Below are positions 44,537-54,381 of a stretch of DNA of 64,000 nt, in pieces (the stretch's first letter is position 1; every line of letters begins with the position of its first letter). The stretch is from Teredinibacter turnerae. Its GTDB lineage: Bacteria; Pseudomonadota; Gammaproteobacteria; Pseudomonadales; Cellvibrionaceae. The notes under the pieces were generated by a model. That model was not told the origin of the DNA. It saw only the letters and a program-made list of their open reading frames with translations, and did no database searches. The translations under genes were made by a program, and so were the position numbers. The stretch is from assembly GCF_037935975.1 (NCBI RefSeq), contig NZ_CP149817.1:248001-312000 (forward strand), given 5' to 3'.

Positions 44537-45637
44537 TTAAAGTGATTTGGCCTGGTTGAAGGGGCAGCTGTCGGCACGTTGCTGGCGCTGTTCCAGTTCG
44601 CGCATGGCGGTGGGCGCCAGCGACCACCCTTGCAGGTTGTCGAGGGCTAATTGTTCCAGTACGTCAATATGGTCCTCTCCCGCATTGAGGGCAGGAATAT
44701 ATTGGTAGTTTTCTCCACCATTTTGTAAAAAGTACTCGCGATTCTCTTCGCCGATCTCTTCAATTGTCTCCAGACAATCGGATGAAAAACCGGGACACAT
44801 AATCTGCACGGATTTTACGCCGGCACCGGGGAGCTGTTTTAGCAGCACATCGGTGTAGGGCTGCAGCCATTCTTCGCGGCCGAAGCGACTCTGAAAACTG
44901 GTAATGACTTCACTCTCGGTGAGCTGCAACGCTTCGGCCAAAAGGCGTGACGTGGCGAGGCACTGGCAGTGGTAAGGATCGCCGGCATGGAGGTAGCGCA
45001 GGGGCACGCCGTGATAGGAGAGAATGAGCTTGTCGGCGCGGCCGTTGTTCTGCCAATGCTGGCGTACGCGCTCGGCGAGTGCGGCTATATATCCCGGGTT
45101 ATCGTGGTACTGATTGACAAAGCGCAGCGCGGGTAGCCAGCGCCGCCGTTGGAAGTCTGCGCTTAGGGCATCAAACGTGGAACCGGTTGTGGCGCCAGAA
45201 TATTGCGGGTAGAGGGGAATCACCAATAATTGTTGTACGCCCTGATCGAACAGGGTTTGCTGCACGTCTGCCATGGACGGCGAGCCATAACGCATCGCCC
45301 AGGCGACCAGCACCTGATCGCCGAACCGGCGCTGCAGCCGCATTTCAAGCGCGCTGGCTTGATCGGCGGTGTGGATCGCCAGGGGCGAGCCGCGCTCGGT
45401 CCATATTTTCGCATAGGCGGCGGCGGATTTTCGCGGTCGCACATTGAGAATAATGCCGTTCAGAATCAGCCACCAGAGCAGGCGCGGAAATTCCACCACT
45501 CGCGGGTCGGATAAAAATTCTTTGAGGTAGGGTTTAAGTGCTTTCGCCGTAGGTGCGGCGGGGGTGCCCAGGTTGACCAGGAGAACGCCGGTTTTGGGGT
45601 TTTGCGAATGACTAAAATTTTGGCTTTTGTATTGCAC
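44537..45637 (-). CDS. hemH: Ferrochelatase
   Basis: About 366 residues; inserts Fe2+ into protoporphyrin IX in the last step of haem synthesis. GVLLVNLGTPAAPT opens the protein; LILSYHGVPLRYLHAGDPYH carries the active-site His, and VQIMCPGFSSDCLETIEEIG the C-terminal acidic metal-path residues. The start is GTG at 45637 with GGAAG 7 bp before it. No C-terminal iron-sulfur cysteines are evident. The gene ends 20 bp before the esterase gene on the same strand, so both may share a transcript. Confidence 0.95.
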   Translation of the reverse strand: MQYKSQNFSHSQNPKTGVLLVNLGTPAAPTAKALKPYLKEFLSDPRVVEFPRLLWWLILNGIILNVRPRKSAAAYAKIWTERGSPLAIHTADQASALEMRLQRRFGDQVLVAWAMRYGSPSMADVQQTLFDQGVQQLLVIPLYPQYSGATTGSTFDALSADFQRRRWLPALRFVNQYHDNPGYIAALAERVRQHWQNNGRADKLILSYHGVPLRYLHAGDPYHCQCLATSRLLAEALQLTESEVITSFQSRFGREEWLQPYTDVLLKQLPGAGVKSVQIMCPGFSSDCLETIEEIGEENREYFLQNGGENYQYIPALNAGEDHIDVLEQLALDNLQGWSLAPTAMRELEQRQQRADSCPFNQAKSL

Positions 45638-45777
45638 AGCAGCTTCCGAACAGAGTTAACTGGGCTGCAGTATAAGAGCGCCGTCTGTTGGGGTCGAGTC
45701 TCGGAACCAGAGCCAGGGTGACTGGAGCGATGAATGTGTGTTTTGCGCGGCTGTTGTGAATAGCCGTTGTGAGGAGC

Positions 45778-45807
45778 TGTGCGGATGGCTCGCAGGCCAT
45801 CCGCACA
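45778..45807. terminator. Strong hairpin between hemH promoter and a small gene
   Basis: TGTGCGGATGGC (45778-45789) and GCCATCCGCACA (45796-45807) form a perfect 12-bp stem with a 6-nt loop, 18 bp after the stop of the minus-strand small gene. There is no T-run on either strand, so intrinsic termination is possible but not typical. Confidence 0.45.
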
Positions 45808-45824
45808 AGAGGGGAGAGGCGCGA

Positions 45825-46037
45825 TTAAGACTCGCTGCTTGCCTCACCTTCTGCAGATTCTTCAGCGGCTTCTGGCTCGGCTGGTTTTGGCTCTGGTTTG
45901 GTCATCAGGCCTTCTTTGATAAGGATTTCAACTTTAGCGTCGCCATTAATTGCTTTGCGCTTGTTGTTACGCACGGCGTAGCGGTCATCTTTACGTTGAA
46001 AAATGGTGTACTCGGCAGTTGTTTTAACCGTTTTCAT
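45825..46037 (-). CDS. Conserved small acidic-tailed protein of unknown function
   Basis: About 70 residues with GAGGAAAGG before the ATG. The first 45 residues (VKTTAEYTIFQRKDDRYAVR then KAINGDAKVEILIKEGL) look like a compact alpha/beta domain; the tail is Pro/Glu/Ala-rich and probably disordered. The same layout is common in related marine gammaproteobacteria, but I know of no function. Confidence 0.6.
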   Translation of the reverse strand: MKTVKTTAEYTIFQRKDDRYAVRNNKRKAINGDAKVEILIKEGLMTKPEPKPAEPEAAEESAEGEASSES

Positions 46038-46235
46038 CGGCCTTTCCTCTTAGGATGGTTGTTTAGGGCCGAGCATTGTAATGAGTTGCGGCTCTGTGCG
46101 CTACTGGCGGAAAAAATAGCAAACGGCTTAGACTTTGCATCCTGTGCCAGACTGGCCGAGAATAGCCTCGGTAACAGATTCAAAACCAAACACTTGGGGC
46201 AGAGATTTGTCCATTCAGAAGAACGAGGAATAGTT

Positions 46236-46859
46236 ATGTGTCGAATAAAAATAGCGATAGTGGGCCTTTGGATGGCCGTGTTTGGCGTGGGGTGCTCGTC
46301 GCCGTCGCGGCAGGAGATGCCGCAGGAAACCGCGGTGAACTTCGAATCTGTTGATACTTACAAAATCGGCATCGCCGATCAGCTCAGTGTGGCGGTGTGG
46401 CGCAATGCTGAGTTGTCCGTCAATGTACCGGTGCGACCTGACGGAAAAATTTCCATTCCCTTGATTGGCGACGTTATTGCCGCGGGCAAGGAAACCACCG
46501 AATTGAGTAGTGAAATTGAAAAAGCGCTGGCGAATTACGTGCGTACCCCCAACGTTACCGTGATCGTAACCTCGGCCAACAACGCCGAGTATATTAATCG
46601 GGTGCGGGTGACCGGCGCTGTACTGCAGCCGGTATCGCTGCCTTATCGCGAGAACATGACGGTGCTGGACCTGGTATTGGCCGCTGGTGGGCTGAGTGAA
46701 TTCGCCAGTGGTAACTCCGCTAAACTCTACCGCAAAACGGAAGAAGGCGTAAAAACCTATAAGATCCGTTTGAAAGATATTATGAACAAAGGTGATATCC
46801 GCACCAACTACACGTTGCTGCCGTCCGATATTGTTACGGTTCCCGAATCCACCTTCTAA
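46236..46859 (+). CDS. Wza-like polysaccharide export lipoprotein
   Basis: About 207 residues from ATG at 46236 (GAGGAA upstream); the frame is open far upstream without a ribosome binding site. The lipobox is GVGCSS. Residues 35-110 hold the Poly_export domain (YKIGIADQLSVAVWRNAELS, VRPDGKISIPLIGDVIAAG) and a SLBB-like domain follows (RVRVTGAVLQPVSLPYRENM). This short form without long SLBB repeats is the outer-membrane exporter found in exosortase-associated polysaccharide loci. It is the first gene of the + strand export cluster. Confidence 0.85.
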   Translation: MCRIKIAIVGLWMAVFGVGCSSPSRQEMPQETAVNFESVDTYKIGIADQLSVAVWRNAELSVNVPVRPDGKISIPLIGDVIAAGKETTELSSEIEKALANYVRTPNVTVIVTSANNAEYINRVRVTGAVLQPVSLPYRENMTVLDLVLAAGGLSEFASGNSAKLYRKTEEGVKTYKIRLKDIMNKGDIRTNYTLLPSDIVTVPESTF

Positions 46860-46929
46860 ACCGTTTCAACCAAAAAGAGGGCGCGTCACGCCGGCCATTT
46901 TCGCCGCGTAGCGTCCTTTCGGGGAAATC

Positions 46930-48186
46930 ATGAAAGCAAAACTTCTTTGTATCGCCATCTGCAGTGCGGTCGCCCAGGTATATGCCGAGAGCGATGCTGA
47001 GGTGGTCCTGTCCACGGATTACGAACACCGAACCAATATTAATCGCTCCGCAACCGATCCCGTGGATGACGACGTCTGGGTGTACGGTGGATCGGCGAGC
47101 TATCAAGCGCAAAAGCAACACGGTGATGTGCAGTTAAATTACACCGTGGCCCACGAAAAATATCTCGACGAAACGAACTCCGACCGCGACCGTATTAATG
47201 GCGAAGCGACGCTGAACCTCTATACCGCGAGTCGTCGCCTCGGCGTTTACGCCGAGACCCGCACCGCAGAAACTTCCTTAGACACCTTGCGCGCGGAACT
47301 GCCACAAAACAGTAACCGGGTATCCAGCTACCAGGCGGGGGTGCAGGGCCGGTTGCGGCCTTCGCGTCGCGATGCCGTGGATATTCGCGCAGGTAAGATC
47401 TGGGTCGAAAGCGAAAATGACTTGTTGAACAGTGTGTCCGAAACCGCAGTCGTGGTTTGGGGGCACAGCTTGAGCGCGCGTACCAGTGGCGGTGTACAGC
47501 TGGTGTACCTGAGCACCAGTCCGGATGCGGAGGAAATCGCCGATTACGGTACCCAAAAGGCAGGTGTTTTCTGGCAGCGTCAACTTAAAACCGGGTCCGC
47601 ATTGTTGCAGGTGGGGGCGGCGAAAACCGACGCCGTGAAACCGTCCGGCGAACAGGTGGGTTACGTGGGCGAGGCGCGCCTGGAACTTGAATCGGTAACG
47701 CCCAGACGCAGTTTGCAGGTGACGGGTGGGCGTGAACTGGCCGGGTCCGGCATGGGGCAAGGTGGCAATCCCAATGGCGGCCTGCGCCAGACCGGCAATG
47801 AGTTCCGCCTGGATATTCGCGACTATTTTACTGCGGATTACCGCTACCAGATTGCACCACAGCGCCTGAGCTGGGGTTTATACGGTGATTATTCTCATGA
47901 AAAAAACCAACTGGCGGATGATTTAAACGAGGCCACGCGTGTGGGTACCGACTTCACCTGGCAATTTAAATTCGGCGGAGAGGTAACACTTGCGGTCGAT
48001 CAGATTTCCCGCAAGCGTGGGCTGGAAGCGTCCGCCGAGCAACAAGACGAGCTGAATTACAGTCTCCAGTATCGCCAGGAAGTGGCGCGGCGGGTGTCTG
48101 TTAACTGTCGTTACGAAGTTCGACAGTTTGAAAGTGGTATTGAAAGTACAATACTCGGCTGTGGTCTGGATGTGGCCGCGTTTTAG
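46930..48186 (+). CDS. Outer-membrane beta-barrel of the exopolysaccharide locus
   Basis: About 418 residues, signal peptide MKAKLLCIAICSAVAQVYA. The rest alternates polar and hydrophobic residues in many strands (ADYRYQIAPQRLSWGLYGDYS) and ends with a strand finishing in Phe (GLDVAAF), as is typical of barrels inserted by Bam. This matches the outer-membrane proteins that sit beside the Wza-like exporter in exosortase loci. GGGGAAA precedes the ATG. Its function is probably export of the glycan. Confidence 0.7.
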   Translation: MKAKLLCIAICSAVAQVYAESDAEVVLSTDYEHRTNINRSATDPVDDDVWVYGGSASYQAQKQHGDVQLNYTVAHEKYLDETNSDRDRINGEATLNLYTASRRLGVYAETRTAETSLDTLRAELPQNSNRVSSYQAGVQGRLRPSRRDAVDIRAGKIWVESENDLLNSVSETAVVVWGHSLSARTSGGVQLVYLSTSPDAEEIADYGTQKAGVFWQRQLKTGSALLQVGAAKTDAVKPSGEQVGYVGEARLELESVTPRRSLQVTGGRELAGSGMGQGGNPNGGLRQTGNEFRLDIRDYFTADYRYQIAPQRLSWGLYGDYSHEKNQLADDLNEATRVGTDFTWQFKFGGEVTLAVDQISRKRGLEASAEQQDELNYSLQYRQEVARRVSVNCRYEVRQFESGIESTILGCGLDVAAF

Positions 48187-48376
48187 TGGCTGGTTGAGAG
48201 CTGCAGTTGAGAACGGGTTTTTGAGAGCTGGTTGTTGAGCGCTGGCAGTTAAGAAATCGGCTGTTAAAAAACAGGTAGTTGTGAAACAGGTCGTTGGCAA
48301 ATTGAATGGTTAGCTGCGCAGCAATGGCTTTCCGGCTGTTTGTAAGGCGTAACTTAAAAACTGCATTTAGCGGCAT

Positions 48377-48406
48377 AAAAAAACGGGCCCTGTGGCCCGT
48401 TTCAAA
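48377..48406. terminator. Bidirectional terminator
   Basis: AAAAAAACGGGCCCTGTGGC continues into CCGTTTC; the arms AACGGGCC and GGCCCGTT pair, flanked by an A-run on the left and T/C-rich sequence on the right. It lies between the convergent barrel gene and the sorted surface protein gene, so it may serve both. Confidence 0.65.
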
Positions 48407-48425
48407 AACACCTTGGCGGTAGACT

Positions 48426-49199
48426 TTATTTAGTTTGCTTGCGGCGCATGGAACCGAAGATAACCAGTGCTGTACCGAACAGCAGGAGAGAGCCGGGAAG
48501 CGGCACAGGGTTAACTGTTACGCTGATGCTATCCAGCTTCCAGAAGTCGTTGGCAGCCGAAAAGTGGGTGCCAGCTTCGTTGTCGAGGTTCAGCGTCGGG
48601 TTATAAGCACCCACCAGCCAGTAGCGAGACATCATGCCGCCGGCGTTAACAGCTTCGGCACTGTTCAGGTTGTCGATACGGTAGTTGCCAATGCCTGCCC
48701 ACTCGTCATTGAGCAGGTCGCTCCACTCGGAGCCAACAAAGTTATTCGGGGTGCCGGCGCCATCGTAGGCCAAAACAGAGGCTTCGCTGTTGCGGCTGGA
48801 AGGCTGGAACATGTTAAACATGGTGCCGCGCCAGCCGGCAGTAATGGAATCGAGGCTCACTGCCTGGTCGAAGCTGAGTAGCAGCATGTCGTAGTCGAAG
48901 CGGAGGGTGCTGAAGTTAAAACCATTGTCGATGGCGTGTTCCGGGCTCCAGCCATCTTCCACACCCAGGCCCGCGCCATAGTTGCCAACGGTGTCGCCTT
49001 CGATCTCGCCGCGGCGGTCATACGAGAAGCCGCTAACGCTGAGATTTACATCGCCTGCAGTGTAGTTATACACAGCGTTGCCGTAGGACGACGTTGGGTT
49101 GGACAGGTCCAGATCAATGCTTACAGCAGAGGCGTTAGCCGCCATCAATGCGCCGCAAAACAATGAAAAAATGAATGATTTATGATTCCTTGAAGCCAT
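48426..49199 (-). CDS. VPLPA/PEP-CTERM-type sorted surface protein
   Basis: About 257 residues. The signal peptide runs to ..AANASA. The middle is strand-rich with no catalytic motif, like the adhesin or matrix proteins of this class. The C-terminus NPVPLPGSLLLFGTALVIFGSMRRK is an exosortase sorting signal: VPLPG motif, hydrophobic segment, then a basic cluster. VPLPx is the motif linked to exosortase D. GGAGG is upstream of the start. It lies within the polysaccharide locus on the opposite strand and is the likely substrate of the exosortase at 54382. Confidence 0.82.
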   Translation of the reverse strand: MASRNHKSFIFSLFCGALMAANASAVSIDLDLSNPTSSYGNAVYNYTAGDVNLSVSGFSYDRRGEIEGDTVGNYGAGLGVEDGWSPEHAIDNGFNFSTLRFDYDMLLLSFDQAVSLDSITAGWRGTMFNMFQPSSRNSEASVLAYDGAGTPNNFVGSEWSDLLNDEWAGIGNYRIDNLNSAEAVNAGGMMSRYWLVGAYNPTLNLDNEAGTHFSAANDFWKLDSISVTVNPVPLPGSLLLFGTALVIFGSMRRKQTK

Positions 49200-49488
49200 G
49201 GCTTACCTCCACTTTCAGCACGCTTTTTTCTGTTTTTTATAACGAGATTCGCCTGCTGAATGATTGTTCAAAAATTAGCATAAGTGCTTGCTTTGCGAGC
49301 ATATGCATGTATCTTGCCATTTTTATAAGTTGTTGAAATGTATGTAAAATATTCCATTTTTGCGGTTGTCGTCTAAATCCGCTGTAAATATTTCTGACAT
49401 CAAAAAAAACGGCCGTCACGGCATGTGCGGCGGCTATTTCAGTTATCATGGCTGGCGATTCTGTTCAGCTATTAACACGGAGAATGTT

Positions 49489-50364
49489 ATGCGAAAAGGC
49501 ATTATTCTGGCGGGCGGCAGTGGTACCCGGCTCTATCCATTAACTCAGGTGGTTAGCAAACAGCTAATGCCGGTTTACGATAAGCCGATGATCTACTATC
49601 CGCTTGCAACCCTAATGCAAAGTGGTATTCGCGAAATCCTCATTATCAGTACCCCACAGGAATTGCCGCGCTTTAAGGCGCTTTTAGGTGATGGTTCGCA
49701 GTGGGGGATTACCCTGGTTTACACCGAACAACCCTCGCCAGACGGCCTTGCCCAGGCGTTTCTACTCGCCGAAGACTTTCTCGCTGGCAACCCCGCTGCA
49801 TTGATTCTGGGTGACAACCTTTTTTACGGTCACCAACTCGTTGAGAAGCTCAAGCGTGCAAATGAGCGCGAGCAAGCCACGGTTTTTGGTTATCACGTGG
49901 CAAATCCTCGCGCCTATGGCGTTATTGATTTTGACGACAACGGTAAAGCCCTGTCGATTGAAGAGAAACCCCAGCAGCCCAAGTCTAACTACGCTGTTCC
50001 CGGAATTTACTTTTTCGACAGTGAAGTTGTAAATGTTGCAAAAAGCGTCAAGCCTTCGCCCCGTGGGGAGCTCGAAATTACGGACGTTATCGAGCATTAT
50101 TTGAAACTTGGCACGCTTAATGTAGAGATTATGGGGCGCGGTGCTGCCTGGCTGGATACAGGGACGCACGACTCGTTATTGGACGCGGCCATGTTTATTT
50201 CGACGTTGGAAAAACGTCAGGGTTTAAAAGTGAACTGCCCCGAAGAAGTCGCGTACCGCAACGGTTATATCAGCGCGCAGCAGTTGCGCGAGCTGGCCGA
50301 ACCATTACGTAAAAGTGGTTACGGCGAATACTTATTGGGCTTATTGGAAACCAGGGTTTTTTAA
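49489..50364 (+). CDS. rmlA: Glucose-1-phosphate thymidylyltransferase
   Basis: About 291 residues from ATG at 49489. It joins dTTP with glucose-1-phosphate, opening dTDP-L-rhamnose synthesis. The motif [16 protein letters not shown] and [14 protein letters not shown] are canonical, as are [13 protein letters not shown] and the C-terminal [16 protein letters not shown]. First gene of an rmlACDB operon; its TAA overlaps the ATG of rmlC. Confidence 0.96.
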   Translation: MRKGIILAGGSGTRLYPLTQVVSKQLMPVYDKPMIYYPLATLMQSGIREILIISTPQELPRFKALLGDGSQWGITLVYTEQPSPDGLAQAFLLAEDFLAGNPAALILGDNLFYGHQLVEKLKRANEREQATVFGYHVANPRAYGVIDFDDNGKALSIEEKPQQPKSNYAVPGIYFFDSEVVNVAKSVKPSPRGELEITDVIEHYLKLGTLNVEIMGRGAAWLDTGTHDSLLDAAMFISTLEKRQGLKVNCPEEVAYRNGYISAQQLRELAEPLRKSGYGEYLLGLLETRVF

Positions 50365-50912
50365 TGGAATTTATTCACACAGCCATACCCGATGTGGTGA
50401 TCATCGAGCCACGGGTGTTTGGGGATGAGCGCGGCTTCTTTATGGAAACCTTCCGCGCGGATGCGTTTGCAGAACATTGTACCGAGCGCCCCTTCGTACA
50501 GGACAACCACAGTGCCTCGCGCCAGGGGATTCTGCGCGGGCTGCACTATCAGATGGAACAGACCCAAGGCAAGTTGGTGCGGGTTGTGAGTGGCAAGGTG
50601 TTTGATGTGGCGGTGGATTTACGCCAATCGTCAGCAACCTTCGGTCAGTGGGTTGGTGTCGAGCTGTCCGCCGATAACAAGCGCCAGCTCTGGGTGCCTG
50701 AAGGCTTCGCACACGGTTTTTACGTGATGAGTGAATTTGCCGAATTTGTTTACAAATGCACTGACTATTATCACCCACAGAGTGAGCGGTCACTGCGCTG
50801 GGATGACCCGACAGTGGGTGTTGAATGGCCATTGGTTAACGGTGAAGCGCCGGCGCTATCGGCGAAGGATGCCGATGGCGCTCTGTGGGCAGACACGGAT
50901 TATTTTGCATAG
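50364..50912 (+). CDS. rmlC: dTDP-4-dehydrorhamnose 3,5-epimerase
   Basis: About 182 residues, a cupin-fold epimerase. VVIIEPRVFGDERGFFMET, FVQDNHSASRQGILRGLHYQ (active-site His) and VPEGFAHGFYVMS are the family blocks. TAATG coupling to rmlA; ends 8 bp before rmlD. Confidence 0.96.
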   Translation: MEFIHTAIPDVVIIEPRVFGDERGFFMETFRADAFAEHCTERPFVQDNHSASRQGILRGLHYQMEQTQGKLVRVVSGKVFDVAVDLRQSSATFGQWVGVELSADNKRQLWVPEGFAHGFYVMSEFAEFVYKCTDYYHPQSERSLRWDDPTVGVEWPLVNGEAPALSAKDADGALWADTDYFA

Positions 50913-50920
50913 GAAATTTT

Positions 50921-51787
50921 GTGAAAGTTTTAGTATGTGGACGCGGCCAGTTGGGCGCAGAGCTGGCACGAACCTGCCCGGATTCAGTTGAATTGATACA
51001 CTTAGGCCGCGATGCGCTCGACATCTCTGACGCTGGTCAGGTGGATCGGGCAGTCGCAGAGTTGAAGCCAGCGGCGATTATCAATGCCGCAGCCTACACA
51101 GCGGTGGATAAAGCCGAGACCGACGCAGATGCCGCTCGAGCCGGCAACGAAGTGGGGCCCGCGAATCTTGCGCGCGCAGCGGCGAACAGCGGCGCTTATC
51201 TGCTGCATATTTCCACGGACTTTGTGTTTGACGGCGCTGCCAACACGCCCTACCTGCCGGATGCGCCGGTATCGCCACTGGGTGTATATGGTCAGACCAA
51301 GCTCGCTGGTGAAGTGGCGATTGCTGAATCTGGGTTGTCGCACTGGGCGATTTTGCGCACGGCCTGGGTATTTTCAGCCTTGGGCAATAATTTTGTTAAA
51401 ACGATTTTACGTCTGGCGGCCGACCGGCCGAAACTCACGATCATTGCGGATCAAATCGGCTCACCTACGTGTGCTAAGCATTTGGCGAAAACCTGTTGGC
51501 TGGCGGTAAACCATCAGCTGCAGGGCATCCACCACTGCACCTGCGATGGGGTCGCGAGCTGGTACGATTTTGCTATGGCAATTCAGGAGCTTGGCGCTGC
51601 GCGCGGCTTGTTGAGTGGCACCTGTGATATCGCCCCGATTCGAACGGAAGATTACCCGACGCCGGCACGGCGTCCCCACTACAGCGTGTTGAGCAACGCT
51701 TCCTTGCGAGAGCAATTACCCGAAGCGCCAGGTGTTTACTGGCGCAAAGCGCTCGCGGAAATGCTCGACGAATTAGCTAACCGATAG
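50921..51787 (+). CDS. rmlD: dTDP-4-dehydrorhamnose reductase
   Basis: About 288 residues from GTG at 50921, with AGGAA 5 bp upstream; this start gives the family N-terminus MKVLVCGRGQLGAELA with the NADPH-binding GxxGxLG-like motif. INAAAYTAVDKAE, STDFVFDG and YGQTKLAGE (Tyr-x-x-x-Lys) are present. It reduces the 4-keto group to give dTDP-L-rhamnose. Confidence 0.95.
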   Translation: MKVLVCGRGQLGAELARTCPDSVELIHLGRDALDISDAGQVDRAVAELKPAAIINAAAYTAVDKAETDADAARAGNEVGPANLARAAANSGAYLLHISTDFVFDGAANTPYLPDAPVSPLGVYGQTKLAGEVAIAESGLSHWAILRTAWVFSALGNNFVKTILRLAADRPKLTIIADQIGSPTCAKHLAKTCWLAVNHQLQGIHHCTCDGVASWYDFAMAIQELGAARGLLSGTCDIAPIRTEDYPTPARRPHYSVLSNASLREQLPEAPGVYWRKALAEMLDELANR

Positions 51788-51800
51788 AGAAACAATATTC

Positions 51801-52871
51801 ATGAGTAAAACCCTTCTGGTAACTGGCGGAGCTGGTTTCATTGGCGCGAACTTTGTTCACTACTGGCTGGAAACCTATCCGGCAGATCGGGTCATCGTGT
51901 TAGACGCACTGACCTATGCAGGCAATCCGGCTAATTTAACCGCCGTGGAGTCGGTCGAGAATTTTCGTTTCGTTAAAGGCGATATTCTGGATCAACCTCT
52001 GGTAGAGCAATTGCTGCGCGATAACAACGTCGATACGCTGGTCCATTTCGCGGCCGAATCCCATGTTGATCGGTCGATTACCGGCCCGGATGCATTCATC
52101 GAGACCAATATCGTCGGTACGCATACCCTGTTAAAAGCCGCAAAAAAAGTATGGCTGGACGAGGGTAAGTGCAAAGAGGGGCACCGCTTCCATCATATTT
52201 CGACCGATGAAGTTTACGGTACGCTGGGGCCGAACGATCCCGCATTCTCGGAAACCACGCCTTACGCCCCCAATTCTCCGTACTCAGCCAGTAAAGCGGC
52301 TTCCGATCACCTTGTACGCTCTTACCTGCATACATACGGGCTGGAGGTGACCACGTCTAATTGTTCAAACAATTACGGCCCGTTTCATTTTCCCGAAAAA
52401 CTGATCCCGCTGATTATCACTAACATCTTACGTGACCGAAAGCTGCCGGTTTATGGTGACGGCAAGCAGATTCGCGATTGGCTGTATGTGACTGACCACG
52501 CGCGGGGTATTGACCTGGTGCTGCGCAAAGGCGTTGTGGGTGAGTCGTACAACATTGGTGGGATCAACGAATGGGCTAATATCGATATTGTGCACTTGGT
52601 GTGCAAATTGATGAACGAGCGGTTTGCCGCCAGTTCTGCGCTCGCAGAACGGTTTCCAAACGCGCGCTCCGCTATTGCAGGTAATGCTGCCGACCTCATT
52701 GAATTTGTGACAGACCGGCCCGGACACGATCGCCGCTACGCGATTGACCCCACCAAAGCGAACGCAGAACTGGGGTATAAACCTCAGGAATCATTCGATA
52801 CCGGTATTGCCAAAACGATCGACTGGTATCTCGATAACCAAGAGTGGTGGAGCCCTCTGATCAAAAACTAA
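51801..52871 (+). CDS. rmlB: dTDP-glucose 4,6-dehydratase
   Basis: About 356 residues. LVTGGAGFIGANFVHYWLE is the NAD-binding motif; HFAAESHVDRSITGP, STDEVYGTL and PYSASKAASDHLVRSY (Tyr-x-x-x-Lys) are conserved. It is last of rmlACDB here, an order unlike the common rmlBDAC. Confidence 0.96.
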   Translation: MSKTLLVTGGAGFIGANFVHYWLETYPADRVIVLDALTYAGNPANLTAVESVENFRFVKGDILDQPLVEQLLRDNNVDTLVHFAAESHVDRSITGPDAFIETNIVGTHTLLKAAKKVWLDEGKCKEGHRFHHISTDEVYGTLGPNDPAFSETTPYAPNSPYSASKAASDHLVRSYLHTYGLEVTTSNCSNNYGPFHFPEKLIPLIITNILRDRKLPVYGDGKQIRDWLYVTDHARGIDLVLRKGVVGESYNIGGINEWANIDIVHLVCKLMNERFAASSALAERFPNARSAIAGNAADLIEFVTDRPGHDRRYAIDPTKANAELGYKPQESFDTGIAKTIDWYLDNQEWWSPLIKN

Positions 52872-52875
52872 GGAA

Positions 52876-54360
52876 ATGAGAGCGAATTCATTGATGACGA
52901 ATAATGCCGCGTTACCCAGCCAACCGGAGGCACCGACATTGTTGAGAAACTACAGCACGGTGCAGGTAAGTCGCAAACGCTTGCTGCGCAACCACGATAC
53001 CTTTATTCAGTGGGTGCAGCACGTGCTCAATATCAGCTGTGTGTGTGCCTGCCTGGTATTGCTGACCTACTCGGAGGTCGGCGAATTTACCGTACCGTAC
53101 CGCTCACTGATCGCTTTTACCGTGCTGTTGATGGTGTTGGTGTACCGTTCGCTCGGCATATACCGGCGTTTCGAAAACCTCGAAGGTGGTGTGCGGCAGT
53201 TGTGCCGTGCCTGGGGGCTGGTGGTTATACTGCTCGGGGTGCTGTCGGCGATCACTGGGGTGACGGACATTTTTTCTAAAAGTGTCATCATCGAATGGGG
53301 CATCATGTCCATCGCCGCGCAAATCCTGATTTTTTACATCACTTACAAAATACACGCCTGGTACTCACAACGCGTACAGGTTCGTATTCCGACGCTGATT
53401 ATCGGTGCGGGAAATATGGCGCAGCATCTCGCCGAGCGCATTACCAGTAACATCTGGTTGCCGGAAGAGGTGGTCGGGGTAATGACGCGCGACGCCGTAC
53501 CCATCGATTGGGCGAAAGAGCAGTACCCCTTCCTGGGCGATGTGGATCAGATTGCCGATGTGGTAAAAGAAAAGGGCGTAAAACGTATTTATGTCGCGCT
53601 TGCGTTTCACAATATCGACAAACTGCTGGATATTCAGGAACGCCTGAAAGATGTGAATGTGGACTTGATCTGGGCGCCGGATATTTTTTCATTGAACCTG
53701 CTCAACCACAGCGTGCGCGAAATGGCCGGTGTGCCGCTGATCAACCTCAACGAAACGCCACTTCTCGCTGGCGGCCCCGCGTTTGTTAAATATACGCTCG
53801 ACAAGCTCTTCTCGCTGATCGCGATTATCATGTTTTCGCCGATATTAATTTCGGTTGCGCTCATTATTAAGGCGACCTCGAAAGGGCCAATTATTTTCAA
53901 ACAAATTCGTGACGGTTGGGATGGCAAGCAGTTTCACGTATATAAATTTCGCAGCATGTACGTGCATACGCCGGAAAAAATCGTCAAGCAGGCCACTAAA
54001 TATGACCCCCGGATTACACCGATTGGCCGTTTTATTCGCCGCACCAGTATCGATGAATTACCGCAGCTGTTTAACGTGCTCGAGGGCAGTATGTCACTAG
54101 TTGGCCCGCGCCCGCATGCGGTATCACACAATCAGTTTTATTCCGGGCAGGTGAAGCAATATCTCGCACGGCATCGCATTAAGCCCGGCATGACAGGTCT
54201 GGCCCAGGTGAATGGCCACCGCGGTGAAACCGAAACTGTGGAAGCGATGGAAAAGCGCGTTCGCTACGACCTGGAATACATTAAAAACTGGTCATTGTCA
54301 CTGGACCTGAAAATCCTGTTTAAAACACCCTTTGTGTTATTCTCCAAGAATGCCTATTGA
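52876..54360 (+). CDS. Undecaprenyl-phosphate sugar phosphotransferase (initiating transferase)
   Basis: About 494 residues. The N-terminal half has four hydrophobic segments plus a Rossmann-like domain ([20 protein letters not shown]). The catalytic bacterial sugar-transferase domain starts with [15 protein letters not shown] and contains [51 protein letters not shown] and [13 protein letters not shown]. It transfers a hexose-1-phosphate to undecaprenyl phosphate, starting the repeat unit. AAGGA lies very close to the ATG at 52876, so a start at 52894 is also possible. Member of the WcaJ/EpsZ type common in exosortase loci. Confidence 0.9.
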   Translation: MRANSLMTNNAALPSQPEAPTLLRNYSTVQVSRKRLLRNHDTFIQWVQHVLNISCVCACLVLLTYSEVGEFTVPYRSLIAFTVLLMVLVYRSLGIYRRFENLEGGVRQLCRAWGLVVILLGVLSAITGVTDIFSKSVIIEWGIMSIAAQILIFYITYKIHAWYSQRVQVRIPTLIIGAGNMAQHLAERITSNIWLPEEVVGVMTRDAVPIDWAKEQYPFLGDVDQIADVVKEKGVKRIYVALAFHNIDKLLDIQERLKDVNVDLIWAPDIFSLNLLNHSVREMAGVPLINLNETPLLAGGPAFVKYTLDKLFSLIAIIMFSPILISVALIIKATSKGPIIFKQIRDGWDGKQFHVYKFRSMYVHTPEKIVKQATKYDPRITPIGRFIRRTSIDELPQLFNVLEGSMSLVGPRPHAVSHNQFYSGQVKQYLARHRIKPGMTGLAQVNGHRGETETVEAMEKRVRYDLEYIKNWSLSLDLKILFKTPFVLFSKNAY

Positions 54361-54381
54361 TGAGATTAAGGCGGTAGCGCA

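Noticed and set aside
45778-45807. Perfect 12-bp hairpin considered as a mobile repeat
   Set aside because: Single copy in the window and located just after a gene end; more likely a transcript end structure.
48187-48376. Repetitive TTGAGAGCTG/GTTGTTGAG-like stretch after the barrel gene
   Set aside because: Irregular, low-complexity and without an open frame or stable unit length; probably degenerate 3' sequence.
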